Positions 1-8,555 of a stretch of DNA of 64,000 nucleotides are shown here, in pieces. The notes under the pieces are model-generated. The model worked only from the letters and a program-made list of their open reading frames with translations. It had not been told where the DNA came from and did not search any database. The position numbers and the translations under genes are program-made. Position 1 is the stretch's first letter; each line of letters opens with the position of its first letter. Location: positions 62,001 through 126,000 of the forward strand of contig JBBFLE010000003.1 of assembly GCA_037481695.1 (NCBI GenBank), given 5' to 3'. Origin of the DNA: a bacterium. Its GTDB lineage: Bacteria > Desulfobacterota > Desulfocorpusculales > Desulfocorpusculum.

Positions 1-2
1 AG

Positions 3-626
3 GCCAGGGTGCTCTATGTGGGCTCCAGGGCTCAATTCGGGCGGGTCACCATGTTCCCCATAAACGAGGATACGCCTCCCAATCCAAGGGACGTTTACGC
101 GGTGTCCAAACAAGCCGTGGAGTGGTATCACTTCCAGTATTCCAGCATATGTGGGCTTCAGGTCACCAGTCTTCGTCTGGGCAACACCTATGGACCACGC
201 CACCAGATGCGCCACGCCCAGTACGGAGTTCAAAACTATCTTCTGCGCCTGGCCATGGAAGGCAAGGAAATAACCGTGTATGGAGACGGCCACCAGATAA
301 GAGAGCTGCTTTACGTGGATGACACCGTGGAAGCCATGCTGAGATTGGCCAGGCACGACGGATGCATAGGGGAAGTCTATTGTATTGGAGCCCTGGAAAG
401 GGTCTCCTTCCTGGAACTGGTGCAGGCCATCATCCAGGCAGCAGGCTCAGGATCATACCGGCACGTGCCTTGGCCCAAGGAAAGAGAAATCATAGAGGTG
501 GGCGACGTGCGCACAGATGACTCAAAACTCCGGGGAGACACCGGCTGGTCCCCCAAGATCCCTCTTGAACAGGGCCTTGGCCTCACTGTGGAGTTCTACA
601 GGGCCCATCGGGAGCACTACTGGTGA
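3..626 (+). CDS. NAD-dependent epimerase/dehydratase, 5'-truncated
   Basis: C-terminal part of an extended short-chain dehydrogenase of the nucleotide-sugar epimerase/dehydratase family; the reading frame is open to the left edge, so the Rossmann glycine motif and true start lie outside the window. The YxxxK catalytic pair is visible as YAVSK, followed by the substrate-domain motif LRLGNTYGPRH and the RELLYVDD segment typical of sugar epimerases. It presumably acts on a nucleotide sugar in the cytoplasm. The stop overlaps the GTG start of rmlD by four bases, so it is the upstream partner of the dTDP-rhamnose genes and probably contributes another sugar to the same surface polysaccharide. Whether it is a 4-epimerase or a 4,6-dehydratase cannot be told from this part. 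Confidence 0.85.
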   Translation, partial: ARVLYVGSRAQFGRVTMFPINEDTPPNPRDVYAVSKQAVEWYHFQYSSICGLQVTSLRLGNTYGPRHQMRHAQYGVQNYLLRLAMEGKEITVYGDGHQIRELLYVDDTVEAMLRLARHDGCIGEVYCIGALERVSFLELVQAIIQAAGSGSYRHVPWPKEREIIEVGDVRTDDSKLRGDTGWSPKIPLEQGLGLTVEFYRAHREHYW

Positions 627-1516
627 GCACTTCAAAGCCCAGAATAGTGCTTTTGGGCGCTGGAGGCCTTCTGGCAAGAGATGCTCAGGAATCCCTTGCA
701 GAGCTGGGGGAGTTGATCCCCTTGGATCATGGAAGGCTGGATCTCACCCAACACCGAGAAGTCAGGACCCTACTTGGGGAGCTCCATCCTGGCATTGTGG
801 TCAACTGCGCTGCGTACACAGACGTAGACGGATGCGAGTCTAGGCCACAGTGGGCTCATCTGGTCAATGCCCTTGGGCCAGGCCTGCTGGCAGAGGTCAC
901 CAGGGATTTGGGAGCCTATCTTGTTCACATTTCCACGGACTACATTTTTGACGGAGAAAAGACTGTGCCCTGGGGTTACTTTGAGGAGGATCCCGCCTCT
1001 CCACAGAATGTTTATGGAAGAACCAAGTGGGAGGGGGAGCAATTGGTACGGAAGGCCAACCCCGATCATCTCATCTTGAGAACGGGATGGCTCTACGGAA
1101 TCAATGGCAGGTCTTTTCCCAGGGCCATCCTGGCCCAGGCCTTGAAGGGAGGCCCCCTGAAGGTGGTCCAGGATCAATTTGGATCACCCACCTGGAGCAG
1201 GACTCTGGGCTCTCAGATGAGCACCCTGATCAAGGCCAGGGTCACAGGAACCGTGCACGTCACAGCACACGGATACTGCAGCTGGTTCGATTTTGCTTGC
1301 CGATTGATGCAACTGGTGGGAATGAGTGTGGAGATCCGGCCTTGCACCAGCGCCGAGTTTCCCAGACCAGCCAAGAGGCCTGCCAATTCCATACTGGAAA
1401 AACGCCGCCTCATGGATCTAGGCCTGGACCGCATGAACACCTGGGAAGAGGGTTTGGAACAGTTCGTGAGGTGTCATGGCCAGGCTCTTTTGCAAGAACT
1501 AAAGGCAACGGCCTGA
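623..1516 (+). CDS. rmlD: dTDP-4-dehydrorhamnose reductase
   Basis: Reduces dTDP-4-keto-L-rhamnose to dTDP-L-rhamnose, the last step of dTDP-rhamnose synthesis. The 297-residue protein starts with a Rossmann fold (VLLGAGGLLARD), has VVNCAAYTDVDGCE and STDYIFDG characteristic of RmlD, and the catalytic YxxxK as NVYGRTKWEGE. The length is normal for the family. The GTG start overlaps the stop of the preceding epimerase, indicating translational coupling, and rmlB follows 16 bases after the stop. No rmlC (epimerase) is visible in the window; it would be expected upstream of the left edge. Confidence 0.92.
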   Translation: MSTSKPRIVLLGAGGLLARDAQESLAELGELIPLDHGRLDLTQHREVRTLLGELHPGIVVNCAAYTDVDGCESRPQWAHLVNALGPGLLAEVTRDLGAYLVHISTDYIFDGEKTVPWGYFEEDPASPQNVYGRTKWEGEQLVRKANPDHLILRTGWLYGINGRSFPRAILAQALKGGPLKVVQDQFGSPTWSRTLGSQMSTLIKARVTGTVHVTAHGYCSWFDFACRLMQLVGMSVEIRPCTSAEFPRPAKRPANSILEKRRLMDLGLDRMNTWEEGLEQFVRCHGQALLQELKATA

Positions 1517-1532
1517 GTCAAAGGAGAGTCCT

Positions 1533-2585
1533 TTGGAAACCATACTAATTACAGGGGGATGTGGGTTCATAGGCACAAATTTGATCCGCTTTCTGCTGGA
1601 GAAGACCCAGTTCACAGGAAGGCTCATAAACTTGGATAAGCTCACCTATGCAGCCAATCCAAGAAACCTTGAGGACATAGCAGAGCGTTTCAAAGACAGA
1701 TATCTTTTTTATCGTGTGGACATCTGTGACCACAGGGCCCTATCTGAGATTTTTGAGTCCCATGGCATTGATGTCATTTGCCACCTGGCGGCCGAATCCC
1801 ACGTGGACCGCTCCATAAGAAGCCCCAGGGCCTTTTTGGAAACCAATGTCATGGGCACTTTCCAGCTCTTGGAAATGGCCAGGGCCCACGGAGTTTCCAG
1901 GTTCCATCATGTAAGCACAGATGAGGTATATGGAAGTCTCGGGCCCACAGGGGCCTTCACCGAAGAGAGTCCTTATCGCCCCAACAGCCCTTATTCCGCC
2001 TCCAAGGCAGCCTCGGATCATCTTGTTAGGGCGTACCACAGGACATATGGCTTGGAGGTTACCATATCCAACTGCTCCAACAACTACGGACCTTATCAAT
2101 TCCCGGAAAAGCTCATCCCCCTTATGATTCTTCGGGGTCTTGGGTGGGAACCTCTTCCAGTATATGGAGACGGCCGCAACGTGCGCGATTGGATCCACGT
2201 GGAGGATCATTGTGAGGCAATCTGGATGATACTCCATGGAGGCCGGCCTGGTGAAACATACAACGTGGGGGCCCAGGGGGAGGTTGAGAACCTTGCTTTG
2301 GTGAAACGCATCTGCCAGATATTGGACAGCTTGGTTCCATCCCAGGAAGGCAGGAGTCGCCAGGAGCTGATCACCTTCGTGGAAGATCGTCCGGGCCATG
2401 ATCGTCGCTATGCAATAGATGCAAGCAAGATCAAAAGGGAACTCGGGTGGAAGCCCAAACGTACTTTGGATGAAGGGCTCCAAGAGACGGTGCGATGGTA
2501 TCTGGAAAATCCCGAGTGGGTATCACAGGTAAGCAGTGGAGAATATCTGCGGTGGATCAAGACTCATTATGGGGGAGCGGCATGA
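1533..2585 (+). CDS. rmlB: dTDP-glucose 4,6-dehydratase
   Basis: Converts dTDP-glucose to dTDP-4-keto-6-deoxyglucose with bound NAD. The protein (350 residues, normal length) opens with the glycine motif ITGGCGFIGTNL, has the family signature STDEVYGSLG whose Asp-Glu pair does the dehydration, the catalytic YxxxK as YSASKAASDH, and NCSNNYGPYQFPEKLIP, a near-diagnostic RmlB string. The start codon is TTG, preceded by AAAGGAGAGTC, a good ribosome site. The last bases overlap the ATG of rmlA (ATGA), so rmlB and rmlA are coupled. Confidence 0.95.
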   Translation: METILITGGCGFIGTNLIRFLLEKTQFTGRLINLDKLTYAANPRNLEDIAERFKDRYLFYRVDICDHRALSEIFESHGIDVICHLAAESHVDRSIRSPRAFLETNVMGTFQLLEMARAHGVSRFHHVSTDEVYGSLGPTGAFTEESPYRPNSPYSASKAASDHLVRAYHRTYGLEVTISNCSNNYGPYQFPEKLIPLMILRGLGWEPLPVYGDGRNVRDWIHVEDHCEAIWMILHGGRPGETYNVGAQGEVENLALVKRICQILDSLVPSQEGRSRQELITFVEDRPGHDRRYAIDASKIKRELGWKPKRTLDEGLQETVRWYLENPEWVSQVSSGEYLRWIKTHYGGAA

Positions 2586-3652
2586 AGGCACTGGTTTTGA
2601 GCGGGGGAGCAGGCACCAGGCTCAGGCCTCTTACCCACACTGGAGCCAAGCAGTTGGTCCCTGTGGCCAACAAGCCCATTCTGTTTTATGTGCTGGAAAA
2701 CATAATATCCGCTGGCATAAGAGACATTGGGATCATCATATCCCCTGAAACTGGCCGGGAGGTCCAAAGGGTTGTGGGGGATGGGAGTCGTTGGGAGGCT
2801 CATATCACCTACATCCTGCAGGAAAGGCCCGGAGGGCTTGCGCATGCTGTGCAAACCGCCAGGGATTTCTTGGGGGATTCCTCTTTCGTGATGTATCTGG
2901 GGGACAACCTCATTGGCCGAGGAATTCAAAGGTTTGTGGAACGTTTCCGCAAGGAGGGCCCTGAGGCTCAGATTCTGCTCAAGCCTGTGGAGAATCCTTC
3001 GGCCTTCGGCATCGCCGAGGTGGACGGGGAGGGCCAAGTGGTTCGTCTGGTGGAGAAGCCCAAAGAACCGCGGTCCAACCTTGCCCTGGTGGGAATCTAC
3101 ATTTTTTCGCCTAGGATCTTTCAGGCCATAGAGCAGATAACCCCGTCTTGGCGAGGAGAACTGGAAATAACAGATGCCATCCAGAAGCTCATAGATTGGG
3201 GGAGCCCTGTCTTGAGCGAAGTGATTCAGGAGTGGTGGCTGGACACAGGGAAAAAGGATGACCTGCTCAAGGCCAACCGGGTTGTTTTGGACGAATGGGT
3301 TCGCAGGGATGTGAAGGGTGTTGTGCAGGGCAGTTCAGATGTGACAGGCAGGGTGGTGGTGCCCGCCTCGGCCGTTATAAGAGACAGCGTGATAAGAGGT
3401 CCGGTGGTTCTGGGGGAAGAAGTGGTGGTGGAGCGTTCCTTTGTGGGGCCCTTCTCCAGCATAGGAGACGGTTGTCATATAGCCCACTCCGCGGTAGAGC
3501 ATGTGGTGCTCTTGGAGAACTGCCGAATAGAGAAAATACAAAGGCTTGAGGACTCGGTGGTGGGAAGAAACTCGGTGATCCGAAGGAGGGATCAGGCCCT
3601 TACAGAGTCTCTTTGTCTTATGATAGGGGATGACTGCGTGGTGGAACTCTAG
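2582..3652 (+). CDS. rmlA: Glucose-1-phosphate thymidylyltransferase, long form
   Basis: Makes dTDP-glucose from dTTP and glucose-1-phosphate. The nucleotidyltransferase signature LSGGAGTRLRPLT begins at residue 6, followed by GAKQLVPVANKPI and YLGDNLIGRGI. At 356 residues it is longer than the usual ~290-residue RmlA: after about residue 240 it has an added left-handed beta-helix of hexapeptide-type repeats (VVPASAVIRDSVIRGPVVLGEE), as in the RmlA-long/StrD group common in archaea and actinobacteria. An in-frame upstream extension exists, but the ATG at 2582 overlaps the rmlB stop and gives the canonical N-terminus MKALVLSGG. Confidence 0.93.
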   Translation: MKALVLSGGAGTRLRPLTHTGAKQLVPVANKPILFYVLENIISAGIRDIGIIISPETGREVQRVVGDGSRWEAHITYILQERPGGLAHAVQTARDFLGDSSFVMYLGDNLIGRGIQRFVERFRKEGPEAQILLKPVENPSAFGIAEVDGEGQVVRLVEKPKEPRSNLALVGIYIFSPRIFQAIEQITPSWRGELEITDAIQKLIDWGSPVLSEVIQEWWLDTGKKDDLLKANRVVLDEWVRRDVKGVVQGSSDVTGRVVVPASAVIRDSVIRGPVVLGEEVVVERSFVGPFSSIGDGCHIAHSAVEHVVLLENCRIEKIQRLEDSVVGRNSVIRRRDQALTESLCLMIGDDCVVEL

Positions 3653-3987
3653 TCAGGATGATCCCTTCTGACAAAACTGCACCATGGGATCATGATGGGA
3701 AGCCCCTGAGAAGTTCCTTTTGTTGTGCTCCCAGATCCTAAAAAGGCATCCGGCCAGGCAAAGCCATTGTGGTATTGCTTCCATGCACATGACACTTGAA
3801 GGCGAGCTGTTTTTGTCAGAATTTGGGTCACGATGACCCATCTGGTCTTTTCTGCAATGCCCTGGACCATGGGGCTCTCATTGCCTGTAAGGCACCAGGT
3901 GTTGAGTCCTGGATCTTTGGACAAGAAGCCAAGATGCAGTATCATGTTGCCATGAGGTCTTGTAAAAAGTTTTTTTGAGGAGAAAAG
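3653..3987. other. Intergenic region upstream of the M20 peptidase
   Basis: 335 bases with no credible reading frame. It contains a perfect inverted repeat (3824-3840, listed separately) and ends with a strong ribosome site (TGAGGAGAA) before the peptidase ATG. No clear terminator for the rml operon is seen. Confidence 0.6.
3824..3840. promoter_or_regulatory. Perfect inverted repeat, possible operator
   Basis: TGGGTCA-CGA-TGACCCA, seven-base arms around three bases, about 150 bases upstream of the M20 peptidase start. The symmetry and size are those of a dimeric repressor site; no matching regulator can be named and no convincing -35/-10 pair is seen beside it. Confidence 0.4.
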
Positions 3988-5370
3988 ATGTTACCTGAGG
4001 CTGTTTTGAGGGACCTGGAAGTCAACAGCTCAAGGCGTGTGCAAGATTTGGTGAATCTCTTGAGCATACCCAGTGTTAGCACCTCTCCTGAACATGCTGC
4101 GGATGTCCAAAGAGCAGCCAGGTGGCTGGCTGAAAGGCTGGAGGCCATGGGCTTTGAGGTGGAGTTCTTGGAGACTGAAAGACACCCTGTGGTCCTGGCC
4201 CAAAGAGTTTTCCATGCTCAAAGACCCACCCTCTTGATCTACGGTCATTACGATGTTCAGCCTGCAGATCCCTATGATGAATGGATAAGTCCTCCTTTTG
4301 TCCCCAGGATTTGGGGAGACTATGTTTACGCCAGGGGAGCCAGCGACGACAAGGGCCAACTCCTGACTCACCTCCATGCCATGGAGGCAGTCCTGAGAAC
4401 TCAAGGAGAGCTTCCCCTTAACGTGAAGGTGCTCTTGGAGGGTGAGGAGGAGATAGGCAGCCCCAGCCTCCCTCAGGTGCTGAGCCAAAGGGCCCGAGAG
4501 CTGGAAGCTCAGGCAGTGGTGATCTCCGATGGTTCACAACTGGCACCGGGGATTCCTGCCATAACCTACGGCCTGAGAGGATTGGCTCATGCACAGATAG
4601 ACGTGATAGGGCCTCGACTGGACTTACATTCAGGCTCCTTTGGAGGTCTTGTCACCAATCCGATTCAGGCCCTGTGCCAGATCCTTTGCTCTCTGAGGAG
4701 CCCTGACGGCACAGTGGCCATACCAGGCTTCTATCAAGATGTTAAACCGTTGGAGTCTTGGGAACGGGAAGAGATCCTCAGGCTGCCTTTTGAGGAGGAA
4801 AGCCTGAAGGAATATCTTGGAGTGGAATTCCTGACAGGGGAATCAGGTTACAGCCCTCTGGAGAGAAGGTGGGCAAGACCCACCTTGGACGTAAACGGAA
4901 TCTGGGGGGGATTCTCCGGACATGGATCCAAGACCGTAATCCCTTCCAGGGCTGGGGCCAAGGTGAGCATGCGTCTGGTGCCACAGCAGGATCCAGTCGC
5001 CATAAACCATTTGCTAAGGAAATTTGTGATGGAGATCTCTCCTCCTGGAGTCAAGGTAGAAATCACGGATTTCAAGGGGGCCCAGCCGGTCTTGGTAGAC
5101 AGAAACCTTCCTCAGATCAAGGCAGCGGCCAGGGCCGTGGAGGCAGGCTTCGGGAAGGCCCCTGTCTTCATAAGAGAGGGGGGCTCCATCCCCGTGGTGA
5201 ACATGTTGAAAGAGCTCCTGGGCATAGAGGCCATATTGCTTTTGGGCTGGGGAAGCCCCGAGGACGGAGCCCATTCCCCCAATGAGAGGTTTTCTCTGGG
5301 GAGCTTCCATGCAGGCACCAGGGCTTCGGCAGCATTGCTTTTCGAGCTGGCCAGCATGGCCGAACATTGA
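3988..5370 (+). CDS. M20 family metallopeptidase (dipeptidase/CNDP-like)
   Basis: Cytoplasmic zinc-dependent dipeptidase or amidohydrolase of the M20 family, 460 residues. Metal-binding and catalytic motifs are intact: LLIYGHYDVQP (His and catalytic Asp), YARGASDDKGQ (bridging Asp) and LLEGEEEIGSPSL (catalytic Glu and metal Glu), then the dimerisation (lid) domain and the C-terminal His in GSPEDGAHSPNE. The pattern GHYDVQP plus ASDDKGQ is that of the carnosinase/CNDP and PepV-like branch. TGAGGAGAA precedes the ATG. It stands alone; the convergent selD follows. Substrate not predictable. Confidence 0.9.
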   Translation: MLPEAVLRDLEVNSSRRVQDLVNLLSIPSVSTSPEHAADVQRAARWLAERLEAMGFEVEFLETERHPVVLAQRVFHAQRPTLLIYGHYDVQPADPYDEWISPPFVPRIWGDYVYARGASDDKGQLLTHLHAMEAVLRTQGELPLNVKVLLEGEEEIGSPSLPQVLSQRARELEAQAVVISDGSQLAPGIPAITYGLRGLAHAQIDVIGPRLDLHSGSFGGLVTNPIQALCQILCSLRSPDGTVAIPGFYQDVKPLESWEREEILRLPFEEESLKEYLGVEFLTGESGYSPLERRWARPTLDVNGIWGGFSGHGSKTVIPSRAGAKVSMRLVPQQDPVAINHLLRKFVMEISPPGVKVEITDFKGAQPVLVDRNLPQIKAAARAVEAGFGKAPVFIREGGSIPVVNMLKELLGIEAILLLGWGSPEDGAHSPNERFSLGSFHAGTRASAALLFELASMAEH

Positions 5371-5394
5371 CCCTCGTCACTCGCCCAAAACTCT

Positions 5395-5424
5395 GGGCTT
5401 GGGAGCTAGGCCCCCAAGCCCTTC
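5395..5424. terminator. Probable bidirectional terminator hairpin
   Basis: GGGCTTGGG (5395-5403) pairs perfectly with CCCAAGCCC (5413-5421) between the convergent M20 peptidase and selD. The following T-run is poor, so intrinsic termination is only probable. Confidence 0.4.
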
Positions 5425-5555
5425 ACATTCAGCCGTTTTTTAGCTCTGAACTCGCTGAGCACCTAGGAAACAAGGGCCCATACAAACCGGTACATCCCAG
5501 GATCTTGTGAGGTCATCTTGCATTTGCATAGGCCCCATCTCTTTCTTGAATGGCC

Positions 5556-6620
5556 TCAAGTCCTTTGCCCAATAAGCCTGATGGAGCCTTCAGAGGGACT
5601 TCCCACCTGGCCTATCCAGGCATGAAAAACCCCCCTTGTTTCCATGGCCTTGTCCAGATCCTCACGTGAGGCCTCAGGAACCGCAATAAGCAGCCCTCCA
5701 GAGGTCTGGGCATCGGCCAGACAGTCCAGGACAAAAGGAGATATTTCCCCTTCTTGGGACAAGGACTTCTCGCAATAGGAGCGGTTGGCAAAGGTGCCTC
5801 CTGGAACCAATCCCTGTTTAGCCAGCATCAAGGCAGACTCCAGGATGGGCACCTGGGAAACTGTGATTATCAGCTCCACTTGGGAAGCCCTGGCCATCTC
5901 CAACGCATGTCCCAAAAGCCCAAAGCCGGTTATGTCCGTGCAGGCATTGACGCCCACCTCCTGCATTGCCTCTGAGGCCTTTCTGTTCAAGGTACTCATC
6001 CAGAATATGGCTTCTTTCTCAGCTGCCTCGGAGACCATCCTGGCCTTGATGGCCGTTGCCAGGATCCCTGTGCCCAGGGGCTTGGTGAGAACCAGTTGAT
6101 CTCCGGGTTTGGCCCCCCCGTTGGTGACTACTCGGCGGGGGTCCACCACACCGGTTACGCTAAGGCCGTACTTCAATTCCGGGTCGTCCACGCTGTGGCC
6201 CCCCACCAGCAAGGCCCCGGCCTCATGGATCACCTCCATCCCGCCCAACAGGATCTCTTTGAGCACGTCTTTGGGAAGCCGATCTCTTGGGAAACACACC
6301 AGGTTCATGGCCGTGATGGGCCTGCCACCCATGGCATAAACATCACTCAAGGCATTGGCGGCTGATATTCTACCGAAGTCCCTGGGGTCATTCACAATGG
6401 GGGTAAAGAAATCCACTGTCTGGATAAGGGCCAGATCCTCCCTGATGCGGACCACACCTGCATCATCCGCCTTCTCCCACCCCACTAAGAGATCTGCGCT
6501 GCTCTGAACAGGCAAATCCCTGAGAATCTCCTCCAGGTCCCCTGGAGGGAGCTTACTGGCTCACCCAGCAGCCCTAACGCCCTCAGAGAGCCTTATCTTT
6601 GATTCCTGTTGTTTTTCCAT
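5556..6620 (-). CDS. selD: Selenide, water dikinase, selenocysteine-containing (in-frame UGA)
   Basis: Makes selenophosphate, the selenium donor for selenocysteine and seleno-tRNA. A stop-free frame begins only at 6515, but the frame continues upstream through a single TGA (6563-6561) to an ATG at 6620 preceded by GAGGAGCAGCTG. Reading the TGA as Sec gives residues 11-28 LSEGVRAAGUASKLPPGD, which matches the N-terminus of SelD proteins where Sec or Cys (residue 20 here) is followed by the conserved Lys (residue 23). With this start the protein has 354 residues, the normal length. Other motifs: DDAGVV, TTDFF-like TVDFFTPIV, GGHSVDDPELKYGL, DITGFGLLGH and AQTSGGLL. A hairpin suited to be a bacterial SECIS follows the UGA. 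It lies downstream of yedF and is probably cotranscribed with it. Confidence 0.93.
6528..6551 (-). promoter_or_regulatory. Putative bacterial SECIS hairpin of selD
   Basis: In the selD mRNA, CTCCCTCCAGG (6551-6541) pairs with CCTGGAGGAG (6537-6528) around a three-base GGA apical loop, with one bulged C. The loop starts about 20 bases after the UGA codon, inside the coding sequence, which is the placement expected of bacterial SECIS elements recognised by SelB. Identification rests on position and pairing only. Confidence 0.65.
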
Positions 6621-6753
6621 CAGCTGCTCCTCTTTTCACAAGTCCACCCGAGGCACTAAAAAAAGGAAAATCAAATTGGACTCAAGCAAAAATCTGTTCA
6701 TCTTAGGATATCATTTGGAAACCTTGCACCATTGAATGCTGTTCAAAAGATCA

Positions 6754-7371
6754 TCACAGGCTCATCACCCTAGCAGCCTTTGAAAGCACCTCCAAAATGG
6801 CAAGCATGTTGGATATGGAGCCCACTTGTAGCTTGTCGGCCAACTGAAAATGATTCAAACAGGTGCCGCAGCAAAGCACCTGGGCTCCCATTCGTTCCAG
6901 GGCTTGAATCTGCTCCAAGACTGGAGAGCCTTCAACCGCCAGCTTGACCCCGGAGTTGATGAAGATAACATGGGAGATCTCTTTGGCGAACTGGGCAAGG
7001 GTATCCAGGTACGCTCTCATCAGAACCCGCCCCAGCTCCTCATCACCCCTCCCCAAGCTCTCTGATGAGACATAGATTACCAGGGACCTGGGGGCCTCCA
7101 TGATTTGGCATGCTGTGGAAGAGGGTTCGGAGACAGTCTTTGTTAGGCCCTCGGCCTTCTCTATCAAGACCCTGTATTGGCCCATCTCAGAGCTGTCCTT
7201 CATTACCTTGTGGCCCTGGCTTTGGGCAAAACGCATCACATTTGTCATGGAGGCCTCGTTGTCCAAGAGCACCTCTAGGTGGCTCTCTGCCATCTCCTCC
7301 AGAGCTTGACGGGTCATTATGACCGGCTGAGGACAGGAAAACCCCCTGCAATCCAAGAGCTTTTTTTCCAT
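6754..7371 (-). CDS. yedF: Selenium-metabolism protein YedF (TusA-DsrE fusion)
   Basis: A 205-residue fusion. Residues 1-75 are a TusA/SirA-like domain with the sulfur-carrier motif LDCRGFSCPQPV, and residues ~105-205 a DsrE-like domain with LCCGTCLNHF, the cysteine-rich segment typical of this family. This architecture is the YedF family that co-occurs with selD; a role in delivering reduced selenium to SelD has been proposed but is not firmly established. An in-frame TTG extension exists, but GGAGGAGCATTG before the ATG at 7371 fixes the start. selD follows after 133 bases on the same strand. Confidence 0.88.
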   Translation of the reverse strand: MEKKLLDCRGFSCPQPVIMTRQALEEMAESHLEVLLDNEASMTNVMRFAQSQGHKVMKDSSEMGQYRVLIEKAEGLTKTVSEPSSTACQIMEAPRSLVIYVSSESLGRGDEELGRVLMRAYLDTLAQFAKEISHVIFINSGVKLAVEGSPVLEQIQALERMGAQVLCCGTCLNHFQLADKLQVGSISNMLAILEVLSKAARVMSL

Positions 7372-7399
7372 CAATGCTCCTCCGGCCTGCTTTTTTTTC

Positions 7400-7428
7400 A
7401 AATTACATCGGTATTGCTGATAAGTCAA
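7400..7428 (-). promoter_or_regulatory. Possible sigma70-type promoter for yedF-selD
   Basis: TTGACT (7428-7423), 17-base spacer, TAATTT (7405-7400), about 30 bases upstream of the yedF ATG. The -35 is good and the -10 weak. Confidence 0.35.
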
Positions 7429-7654
7429 TTCGACTTAAGCTCTTATTCTGCTTTGTCTTGGGATAGATCCTCTTTCTTTCAGAAGGCAAGCCAAGAAGCC
7501 TGAACCCTTGGCTTGGCTGGCGCAAGGAGCTCCATTGCAACCCAAACCACGATCTTTTATAGTAAACAATGATTTTCAAGCCCAAGGGGCAGGATTGGGA
7601 GCCTGGAAGGAGCTTTCATTCTGCAACGCAGATTCCCATTGAGGAGGAAGTTAC

Positions 7655-8506
7655 ATGGCAGTGGAAAAGCAGCGCATGGTCTTCACCGGCGGCTCCAAGT
7701 ATGTGCTGGATGAGGAGTTGGCCAAGATAGTCAACATCTCCATGGCCTTGGAGATGCCCCTGCTTCTAAAGGGAGAGCCCGGCACGGGCAAAACCATGCT
7801 GGCCCACGCCATAGCCGAGTCACTTCACATGCCTCTTATCGTGCTCAATGTGAAGTCCAGCATGAAGCTCGTAGATGCCTTGTATCAATATGATACCCTT
7901 ACCCGTCTTAATGACAGCAGATTTGGGGACTCAAAAAGGGATGTCAGCAACATAGAGGAATATATCCGCATGGGCAAGATCGGGCAGGCCTTTGTATCGG
8001 ATGAAAGGGTGGTCCTGCTCATAGACGAAATAGACAAGGCCGACACCGACTTCCAGGACGATATGCTGGATGTCTTGGACCAGATGTCCTTTGACATAAT
8101 CGAGATAGACAAGACCATCAAGGCCAAACACAGGCCGGTGGTGGTGATAACTTCCAACGCCAAGAAGGACCTTTCGGATCCCTTTCTGGGCCGATGCAAT
8201 TTTCACCACATAGCCTTTCCCGACCAGGAAATGATGAGAAGAATCGTCAGGGTACATTTCCCGGACATCGAGAAAGATTTGTTGGAAAGTGCAGTTGCCA
8301 CCTTCTACAGGCTCAGGGAGATCCGAAACATAGAAAAAAAGCCCGCCACTCGTGAGCTCATCAACTGGATCAGAGCCCTCCGGTCAGATCCGGATTTCCG
8401 TCTGCGGGACTTGCAGAAGGGTCAGGTACCTTACCTGGGAGTGTTGTTCAAGAAAAGCCCGGATTATTCTGTGGCACAGGCTGCTGTGGGGCGTTTCAGG
8501 ATATAG
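7655..8506 (+). CDS. MoxR-type AAA+ ATPase
   Basis: A 283-residue AAA+ chaperone-like ATPase of the MoxR/CoxD group. Walker A is GEPGTGKTML and Walker B VVLLIDEIDKAD; the sensor-1 region VVVITSNAKKDLSD and the arginine-rich GRCNFHH segment are present. MoxR ATPases work with VWA-domain proteins to assemble or activate metalloenzymes or other complexes; here the partner VWA gene follows 49 bases downstream. Start ATG follows GAGGAGGAAGTTAC. Target complex unknown. Confidence 0.9.
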   Translation: MAVEKQRMVFTGGSKYVLDEELAKIVNISMALEMPLLLKGEPGTGKTMLAHAIAESLHMPLIVLNVKSSMKLVDALYQYDTLTRLNDSRFGDSKRDVSNIEEYIRMGKIGQAFVSDERVVLLIDEIDKADTDFQDDMLDVLDQMSFDIIEIDKTIKAKHRPVVVITSNAKKDLSDPFLGRCNFHHIAFPDQEMMRRIVRVHFPDIEKDLLESAVATFYRLREIRNIEKKPATRELINWIRALRSDPDFRLRDLQKGQVPYLGVLFKKSPDYSVAQAAVGRFRI

Positions 8507-8555
8507 GGAGGTGGGGTGCTGGGTGAGCCTTATGGAATGAGTTTCCGGAGGTCCC

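Noticed and set aside
1740-2483. 247-codon minus-strand frame
   Set aside because: Antisense shadow of rmlB.
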